A DNA stretch of 38,111 nt, taken from positions 1 through 38,111 of the IMG/VR virus record IMGVR_UViG_3300027896_000111. One strand, given 5' to 3'. Shown in pieces: positions 29,773-38,111 of this stretch (the stretch's first letter is position 1; every line of letters starts with the position of its first letter). This stretch comes from a virus. The position numbers were made by a program, and so were the translations under genes. The notes below the pieces were generated by a model. That model worked only from the letters and a program-made list of their open reading frames with translations, was not told the origin of the DNA and made no database searches.

Positions 29773-32700
29773 ATGATTAATAATATTAATATATCAGGGA
29801 ATACATTTCGTTTGTCAAGTGACGGAGATGTTGCAATAAAGATTGATGATGATTATGGCCCTAATATTACAATTAGCAAAAATATTTTTGGTATTCCCTT
29901 TTCAGGTTATCACCAATACATTGAGTTTAATGGTGTTGGTACTGGGGTTTTAATAGAAAAGAATATTTTTGATTATGTTATGAGATTCGCCTTATTATTT
30001 GATAGTGATGTCAGTGGTGTAAAAATATTCAATAATATTTTTTCGTTAGGCGGGGAAGATGCCATTCATTTTAGCGGGGATGCGAGTAATGGATGTATTA
30101 TAAATAATACAATCAGAAATTATTTTACCAATGGTATTGTTTGTGCTGGTGAATTTACCGATGTTGATGTTTTGAATAATATCATAAAGGGAGAAAATTT
30201 TTATGGTACCGGCATAAGTGTTGGTACTTATACTTCAGGAGTTTTGGATTGCAATAATGTTTATGGATTTGAGACATTGTATGCTATTTATAGTGGGACT
30301 GTTTTTCCTGGTAGTAAGAGTATGTCGGCAGAACCACAGTTTGAGTCGGACAATAAATTTATTCATGATGTTTATGCCATAGGATTGTTAAAGAGCGATA
30401 GCCCATGCATAGATGCTGGTGTCGGTATTGGTTTTAATGCTTCCGTTCCAACGGATGATTTTAGGGATGGTACAAGACCAATATCAATTCCTGGGAACTG
30501 GATAGTTCCTGATGGTACTTCGGATGATTATTGGTCTTCTATTAGGATGTCGCCGGATGGAAAGTATCATGTTGCCATATCTGGTGGGAGTGGCTCTAGT
30601 GGCTATTTGAATATTTCTGTCGATTATGGAAAAGCATTTACGAGAAAAGGCGATGAAAGGGTATGGTGGGATGTCGCTATTTCTCTTGATGGTAGTTACA
30701 TAGTTGCCGTGTCTAGTGATGGAATATATTTATCGACAGACAAAGGTGACACTTGGACTAAAAAGGGCGATGATGGTATTTATATTTGTGCGAAGATTTC
30801 GGAATCTGGTCAATATGTAACGATTGCTTCTGGGGGTTCAGGCACTTTTCAGCCGATTTTTGTTTCTAATGATTATGGAGAGAATTTTACACAGATACCA
30901 GTAATTCACCAAGTTCTTGGTATTGCAATGTCTTCTGATGGTAAACATCAATCAGTTGTCTTAGCGAATGGTTTTTATAGGGTCTATGTGTCTGATGATT
31001 ATGGTGCAACATGGTCTTCGCAGCATGATTGGACAGAACCGGAAGGGTATATATGTGAAACAATAGCAATGTCAAGCGATGGTGTTATTAGGGTCATAGG
31101 ATGTTATAATAAATTCCTTTATTCTGACAATTCAGGTGTTGATTATAGTGAGATTGTTGTTGGTGGGGATCACTATAGAGATGTGTCAATGTCCTATGAT
31201 TCAAATGAAATATTGGTATGTGCAGACAATGGTGTTTATTTATCGGAAGATGGTGGTGGAAGTTTCAGGCTTGTTTATTTCGGATTTCCACTAACCAATG
31301 TTTTAAGATGTGCAACGTCTTCTAACGGAAAGAGGATGTCTTTTGCTGTTGTTCACGAATATTTAGACAATTTAGTACAGACTTATGGAGATTTATACGA
31401 GTATGGTGTTGCTGTTGATGATGGAACGGATATTGGTGCAATTGAATGCACTGCAAGAGAGGTTGGCTTAAGACCAGAGATTTATTTTGTAAATGATTCT
31501 GGTTCAAATACTTCACCCTATGATACTCCGGGAAAGGGTGCTACAAGCCTATTAATGCTGTTTAATGGAAATTCCAATGATCCTCCATACGATAATACGG
31601 TGCCTTTTTACGAGAATGATATTGTTGAAGTGGTAAGTGGTTCAGAGATAAATAATTCATTGTATCCATATCCAGAGCAAATACCTTTGAGAGTGAAAAT
31701 AAGGTCATATTTTTTAAATTCAGAGAAACCGATTATTCGTATTAACAAGGATTCGGCCCTTTTTGCATGTTGTAGTTTTGAGAATATAAGGTTTTATAAA
31801 AACGGGGATGATATTGGCGATTTCTATGTTGGTGCTTTTATAATAAAAATGCCTGATAGTTTTAATGGATTATCAGTTTGTGGATGTGAATTTGAATGTA
31901 AAAATATTTTAATTGGGTCGAGAATTGGTATGGCGGTAGTAGATATTTACAAGTGCAAAGACGCTATTGTCGAGAATAATATTTTTATTAATACTATTGC
32001 TGCGTGTGTTGCAATTGAATCTTGGGGTGGTGGATCGGAGAGGGTTGTTGTTGCCAATAACAACACTTACAGGGCTTGTGCGGGTAGTATAATTGATAAT
32101 TATGGCCCTAGAGCGGCTATAATGATTGACAATACTGGAGGTGTAAATTCAAAGTCGTTGATTTTTAACAATATTATTTTTAGGGAGAGTGATGGAAAGT
32201 ATTGTGTAGGTATTTTGTTGCTTGGTGATAATTTGCCGGTTCCTTTTAGTTCTAGCGGAGGTATTGATTATAATTGCATTTATGGTGTGAGCAATGCGTA
32301 TCTTGGTGTAAGTCATGGTGAGCATGACATTTTTGTAGACCCAAAGTTTAAAGATGTTACGGTGCATGATTTTAGGCTTCTTTTTTTAAGCAAATGCATA
32401 GATAATGGTGTCGGATCCATTGATGTTGATAGACCTAAAAATGATTGTAGGGGTGTATGGAGGCCGAAATTGGTTGAAAGTGTTCATCCGGTAAATTTTG
32501 ATGATGGTACCGATATTGGGGCATTTGAGATGATTTTTGAGGAATTTAGTGTTCTTGGAGGAAAGCTAATTATTCTTGAAAATGGAAGATCGTATGTTCG
32601 AGGTGATGCAAAGTGGTGTACTGATTATTTTAGTCCATTTGCCAAAGAGATGATTAGTATTAGTGGGGCAAAGAGTCAGGATGATAACGGAGATTTTGAT

Positions 32701-33864
32701 ATAAAGTATGTTACTTTTGATGGAAAGTATTCAAGGGTGTATTTGAGAAACCATGAATTCAGTGTTAATGATGATGATGTAATCGTAAGATTCATGGATA
32801 GAAAAAGAGACTGGGTTAAGATAAGCGGTGATGGTAGTTACGCTCCGGGATCAATGTGGGAGGGTGACAAGATTGTGATAGGTACAGGTGGAGCAAATGA
32901 TGGAGAATATGTTTTAAGCAATATTGGTTTTGATGTTGATGGTCTTCCGATAGCAGAGATTGATAGGAATGCTGTGGCAACAGAAAGGGTATTGTGCAAC
33001 GAATTAAGGCCGCAAAAGTCAACTGAATATATTGCGCCAAAATACAATTTAATTCAGATGAGCAGAGTAACAGAGTATAATTCAATTGGTAGATACGATG
33101 ATATTATTACCTTTGACGAAGAGGTTGATGCACCATTCGTAGCGATTACAAATAGATTTCTTGTGAGATTTTTGAGTTTGCCGAACAATGAGTTGTTGAC
33201 AAATGCTTTGTTGGATAGAATGACGAGAAGGATCAAGTTGTTGTCTCCAATTGGTTCTATTTTTGAGGGTTTTGCATACAGAGTATCTTATGAGAATGCC
33301 AATAAGATTTCTTTGACTCAGGGGCAATATGATGGAGCGGAGAATATGCATGTTGGTGTTGAAATGGATGGAACAATTTCTTTTGATGATGGGGTGGACC
33401 CGAAAAAAATAGTTGGTGATGGAACACTTTTTAAGAGCCAGATAGTTGCCGGGGATTCTATAATTATAGGTGTAGATGGCGGTGGTTATAAAATAATAAT
33501 GACTGTCGCAAGTGTTATTGATGACGTTACGCTTGAAACGGCTGATAATTTGGTTGGTAGTACAACTGGGCTTAAGATAGCAAGAGAAATGTACCAGAAG
33601 AGGGTTGTAAAGTACAGTGAGTCACCATCAGTGGAGTATCCATATACGAGATATTTTATAAGATCAGAGATACCATCTTCCGAGTCGAATGATCCTGTTG
33701 TGTGGCCGAAAACTGATAAGATGATTGTAAGGGCATGTGTTAGTCCAGACCCTTTTGACCACCCTTATTATGTTACACCACTTACGTCAAAAGAGGTTGT
33801 TCCTTCTTTTGTGAAGTTGGATAGAATGACTATATTTTTCATATTTGAGGTTGAAATCGTTTAA
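29773..33864 (+). CDS. Large adhesin: beta-helix, BNR propeller, second beta-helix
   Basis: This 1363-residue protein begins at an ATG directly abutting the previous TAA, in the same frame. Residues 1-235 continue the interrupted beta-helix (NNINISGNTF, ITISKNIFG) and end with SPCIDAGVG. Residues about 235-550 contain six Asp-box-like motifs (SVDYGKAF, STDKGDTW, SNDYGENF, SDDYGATW, SDNSGVDY, SEDGGGSF), indicating a BNR/sialidase-type propeller. A second beta-helix module spans about 569-915 (YFVNDSGSNTSPYDT to DIGAFEM). The last 450 residues are beta-rich and unrecognised. It probably binds or degrades host surface glycans. The catalytic residues of a sialidase were not identified. Confidence 0.75.
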   Translation: MINNINISGNTFRLSSDGDVAIKIDDDYGPNITISKNIFGIPFSGYHQYIEFNGVGTGVLIEKNIFDYVMRFALLFDSDVSGVKIFNNIFSLGGEDAIHFSGDASNGCIINNTIRNYFTNGIVCAGEFTDVDVLNNIIKGENFYGTGISVGTYTSGVLDCNNVYGFETLYAIYSGTVFPGSKSMSAEPQFESDNKFIHDVYAIGLLKSDSPCIDAGVGIGFNASVPTDDFRDGTRPISIPGNWIVPDGTSDDYWSSIRMSPDGKYHVAISGGSGSSGYLNISVDYGKAFTRKGDERVWWDVAISLDGSYIVAVSSDGIYLSTDKGDTWTKKGDDGIYICAKISESGQYVTIASGGSGTFQPIFVSNDYGENFTQIPVIHQVLGIAMSSDGKHQSVVLANGFYRVYVSDDYGATWSSQHDWTEPEGYICETIAMSSDGVIRVIGCYNKFLYSDNSGVDYSEIVVGGDHYRDVSMSYDSNEILVCADNGVYLSEDGGGSFRLVYFGFPLTNVLRCATSSNGKRMSFAVVHEYLDNLVQTYGDLYEYGVAVDDGTDIGAIECTAREVGLRPEIYFVNDSGSNTSPYDTPGKGATSLLMLFNGNSNDPPYDNTVPFYENDIVEVVSGSEINNSLYPYPEQIPLRVKIRSYFLNSEKPIIRINKDSALFACCSFENIRFYKNGDDIGDFYVGAFIIKMPDSFNGLSVCGCEFECKNILIGSRIGMAVVDIYKCKDAIVENNIFINTIAACVAIESWGGGSERVVVANNNTYRACAGSIIDNYGPRAAIMIDNTGGVNSKSLIFNNIIFRESDGKYCVGILLLGDNLPVPFSSSGGIDYNCIYGVSNAYLGVSHGEHDIFVDPKFKDVTVHDFRLLFLSKCIDNGVGSIDVDRPKNDCRGVWRPKLVESVHPVNFDDGTDIGAFEMIFEEFSVLGGKLIILENGRSYVRGDAKWCTDYFSPFAKEMISISGAKSQDDNGDFDIKYVTFDGKYSRVYLRNHEFSVNDDDVIVRFMDRKRDWVKISGDGSYAPGSMWEGDKIVIGTGGANDGEYVLSNIGFDVDGLPIAEIDRNAVATERVLCNELRPQKSTEYIAPKYNLIQMSRVTEYNSIGRYDDIITFDEEVDAPFVAITNRFLVRFLSLPNNELLTNALLDRMTRRIKLLSPIGSIFEGFAYRVSYENANKISLTQGQYDGAENMHVGVEMDGTISFDDGVDPKKIVGDGTLFKSQIVAGDSIIIGVDGGGYKIIMTVASVIDDVTLETADNLVGSTTGLKIAREMYQKRVVKYSESPSVEYPYTRYFIRSEIPSSESNDPVVWPKTDKMIVRACVSPDPFDHPYYVTPLTSKEVVPSFVKLDRMTIFFIFEVEIV

Positions 33865-33873
33865 GGAGATTTT

Positions 33874-35835
33874 ATGTCATACGACCGTTTGTTTGATGAG
33901 ACAATTATTGACGGGTTTTATACAAAGTATAATGATGGTGAAAATCCAATACCTTCTACAGAGATAAATATTTATGATGTGAATGCTGGTGATATTGTTA
34001 CTGCTGATAGTGCGAATGGGCCTCATGAGAAAGATATGGCGTTAAAGGTTGCTATTCTTGCGCTTGATGACTGGTGTGCGAATAGGGCGGTGTGGAGGCT
34101 TAAAAACGAGAATATAATTACATCGACTTTTCGCTGGAGAATTGATGAATCTGGTGGGGATAATGTTGTAATAGAAGGAAATGGAAATGCGGTATTTGGT
34201 GGAATAGTGACAATAAATCAGGTTAAAAGTGATTCAATTTTGTATACCAGTGCTTTAACTTTTACGAAATCAGTTGCAGAAGATGTTGCACAGTTTGATG
34301 GGGGAGGAAATTTAGTTCCTATTGGAACGAGAACGCTTGGAGATTCTTCGCATATATGGGATGAAATATATGGTGATACTTGTTTTTGTGGAACATTGAC
34401 GCATGTAAGTGGAACAGTTGGGATTAATGCAAATTTTCAGCCAACAACAAATTTGGCAAAGAATATTGGTGGGGCATCAAATAAGTTTTTAGAAGCGCAT
34501 TTTTCTCAGTTGAATGTAGATGATGTGAGAACGAATTTAGTTCCATACAATAATCTTGCGCTTAATCTTGGTGACCCATCACATTATTGGAGTGTTGGTT
34601 TTATAGATCATTTATTTGCAACATTAATAGACGAGGCATTTGTTAAGACATTATTGCCGGTCGTTTCCTCTGACATTGATCTTGGAGCGGTGTCGAATAG
34701 ATTTAAGAATGGTTATTTCACGAATTTATACTCCGATGTGTTTAGTACGAATGAGCTTGATGATGACGGTGATGGATTTATCACTTTAAAATCGAGTATT
34801 GTTCCAGATACTAATGGAGCGTATCATATAGGGGAGGTTGGAAAGGCGTTGGATTATCTGCTTTCCAATGAGGCAAGGCTTGGCTCTCTTATTGGAATTG
34901 GTGGTAATGCAATAACTTTGAAAGCTGGTATTTTTCCTGATACCAATGATGCGTATGCTATAGGAGCGTTGTTTCCAGATAGAAAGCTGGCGAATGTAAT
35001 ATCAACGTATGCGACAATAGATGAGATTAAGGGATTTAATTGTGATGGTGATATAATACCTTCGGATAACCTTGCAAATGACCTTGGTGCTGCCAGTACA
35101 GGTATATGGGACAACCTTTTTGTTAATAGCTGTAGAACTGCTGATTTTTATATAAGTGGTTATTGTAAGAACAATTTTAATCCGGGTACAAATACAACTT
35201 TTAGTCTTGGAAATGGTTCTTATAAGTGGTTAAATTTATATGTTGACCATGCCTATCTTTTTGATCTATCTTCAAATTCTGGTGGTGATATTGGATTGTT
35301 GTCGAATTTGATTCCTGGCACTGATAATTCTAAGCAAATAGGTAAGGATAATTATGCTTTGAGTGAGGTGTTTTCTCATGGTTATAGAGATGTGAGAAAT
35401 ACGCTTGATATTGGAAAATGGGTGCATGACAAGACTGATTTTTTTACTATAGACAAAGTTGGAACTGGAACGATTGCTGAAAATGTAGGTGCATCTTATC
35501 CAAAATATCATATAGTTACTATCGGAGAGTTAGTTTTGGTAAGAGGAATAATTAATGTTACAATAGTGGGTAGTGTAACAAATATTCTTTTAAAACCAAA
35601 CCATGATTATGTTATGCCTGATTCAAATGAATCTTTGAATGCAATTGCGATAGTTGGGCATTTCAATAATATTCTTGGTGGTGGTGATAGGGATGTTTGG
35701 GGTGATATTATTGTAAATGCAGATGGATTGGGGGGCCAATTATTTAATTTGAAGAAGTACAATGCTGCTGATTTTGTGTCTGGGCATTATGCTTTTACGT
35801 TGCTGTTTAAAAGTTCTGCTGGGTATGATGCTTAA
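33874..35835 (+). CDS. Tail fibre protein with repeated 'LG...W' units
   Basis: This 653-residue protein starts after AAGGAG at ATG 33874. After an N-terminal attachment part, residues about 145-510 contain repeated units with an 'xLGxxxxxWxxxxxxxxx' signature: RTLGDSSHIWDEIYGDT, LNLGDPSHYWSVGFIDH, NDLGAASTGIWDNLFVN, FSLGNGSYKWLNLYVDH, and less clear copies (DLGAVSNRFKNGYF, QIGKDNYALSEVF). Such repeats form fibre shafts in many phages. The C-terminal 140 residues (VLVRGIINVTIV...HYAFTLLFKSSAG) look like a receptor-binding beta tip. It would be a trimeric fibre on the baseplate. Confidence 0.75.
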   Translation: MSYDRLFDETIIDGFYTKYNDGENPIPSTEINIYDVNAGDIVTADSANGPHEKDMALKVAILALDDWCANRAVWRLKNENIITSTFRWRIDESGGDNVVIEGNGNAVFGGIVTINQVKSDSILYTSALTFTKSVAEDVAQFDGGGNLVPIGTRTLGDSSHIWDEIYGDTCFCGTLTHVSGTVGINANFQPTTNLAKNIGGASNKFLEAHFSQLNVDDVRTNLVPYNNLALNLGDPSHYWSVGFIDHLFATLIDEAFVKTLLPVVSSDIDLGAVSNRFKNGYFTNLYSDVFSTNELDDDGDGFITLKSSIVPDTNGAYHIGEVGKALDYLLSNEARLGSLIGIGGNAITLKAGIFPDTNDAYAIGALFPDRKLANVISTYATIDEIKGFNCDGDIIPSDNLANDLGAASTGIWDNLFVNSCRTADFYISGYCKNNFNPGTNTTFSLGNGSYKWLNLYVDHAYLFDLSSNSGGDIGLLSNLIPGTDNSKQIGKDNYALSEVFSHGYRDVRNTLDIGKWVHDKTDFFTIDKVGTGTIAENVGASYPKYHIVTIGELVLVRGIINVTIVGSVTNILLKPNHDYVMPDSNESLNAIAIVGHFNNILGGGDRDVWGDIIVNADGLGGQLFNLKKYNAADFVSGHYAFTLLFKSSAGYDA

Positions 35836-35917
35836 TTAATAGGTGATAGGTCTTTTACGATGAATTATATTAATTGTTGTGTGATATTTTATTAACCTTT
35901 CGTGATAGGAGTTACAG

Positions 35918-36342
35918 ATGAAGTACGTTGCAATAGTTCCAAAAGCAAGAAATGCCGGTGATGGAAAGACAGATTTGTGGGTTACGACAATTGATTTGGT
36001 GAAGATGATCGTTCGTAATGGAAAGACGCTGAATACCGGTGTCAATGTTATTATTGCAAAGAAGATTAGTGATATTTGCGATGAGATTGTTATTGAGGCA
36101 AGAGAAAAGCTGACAAAAGATTCAACACAGATGGTGCTGAAGAGTAAGTTTATAGCCTTTGAGGACAATCATTATGAGATGTTCAAAAGAGATTTGATGG
36201 AGTTCAATTTTCAGGCATTTTCGTTAGTTGGTTATTCTTTTGCAGATGATGTTGAGGCAATGATTAGTCCAAAGGACAAGCTAAAGGATGATGAAAAGGG
36301 AGAGCTTGTTATTGAGCTTTCAAGAAAGAAGACTGTTGAATA

Positions 36343-36343
<1 letters not shown>
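35918..36343 (+). CDS. Hypothetical protein between fibre and tube-initiator-like genes
   Basis: This 141-residue protein has an AGGAG site before ATG 35918, after an 82-base gap in which I see no clear terminator or promoter. The fold looks alpha/beta: MKYVAIVPKARNAGDG, a long helical centre (KISDICDEIVIEAREKLTKD) and an acidic/basic C-terminus. The stop overlaps the next start (TAATG), so the two are co-translated. I do not recognise the family; a small tail assembly or chaperone role fits the context. Confidence 0.5.

Positions 36344-38111
<1,768 letters not shown>

Overview
The window is a run of late structural genes from a contractile-tailed bacteriophage (myovirus type), probably a large-genome one. 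Every gene I accept lies on the + strand. The genes are AT-rich and tightly packed, with many TAATG or ATGA stop/start overlaps. TAA, TAG and TGA all end genes, so the code looks standard. I see no integrase, repressor or bacterial chromosomal gene, and the host cannot be told from this segment.

Layout. Positions 1-4243 hold six neck, connector or head-associated proteins of uncertain role, the first cut by the left edge. The tail sheath (4287-6254) and two T4 gp19-like tube proteins (7464-8596) follow, separated by a nuclease gene (6317-7450). An island of seven small genes lies at 8609-10776. Four small proteins in the window (three of them in this island) share one N-terminal signature, and two others in the island share another; both patterns include matches to a T4-like prohead-protease site. 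Then come a tail assembly chaperone with a convincing programmed -1 frameshift (10773-11800), the tape measure (11797-14322), a gp53/LysM-like protein, a gp27/gpD-like hub and a gp5/gpV-like spike (14322-16725). Baseplate-periphery genes (18243-20071), gp25-like and gp6/gpJ-like wedge proteins (21330-26480) and a tail protein I with a beta-helix (26483-27940) follow. The right part encodes large modular adhesins and fibres (27946-35835), a LysM/tube-initiator-like protein (36343-36972) and a collagen-like protein that runs off the right edge (36987 onward).

The most notable content is three unrelated nuclease genes placed at gene borders inside this one morphogenesis cluster: a multi-HTH PD-(D/E)XK homing-type endonuclease between sheath and tube, an IscB with a candidate omega/HEARO RNA directly upstream (16737-18166), and a TnpB with a candidate 3' omega RNA (20093-21310). 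Both RNA-guided nucleases keep their catalytic residues, and no TnpA transposase is present. Each of the three is bordered by short repeats or by a copy of the neighbouring translation start region, so tail gene expression appears to be preserved.

Other notable points: a hairpin that would mask the ribosome binding site of the homing-type gene; one in-frame TAA that cuts a beta-helix module which is continuous in a neighbouring paralogue; and shuffling of beta-helix, beta-propeller and surface-repeat modules among the adhesins. No gene-free stretch longer than 300 bases exists. The longest is 16726-16969, which I assign to the IscB-associated RNA.
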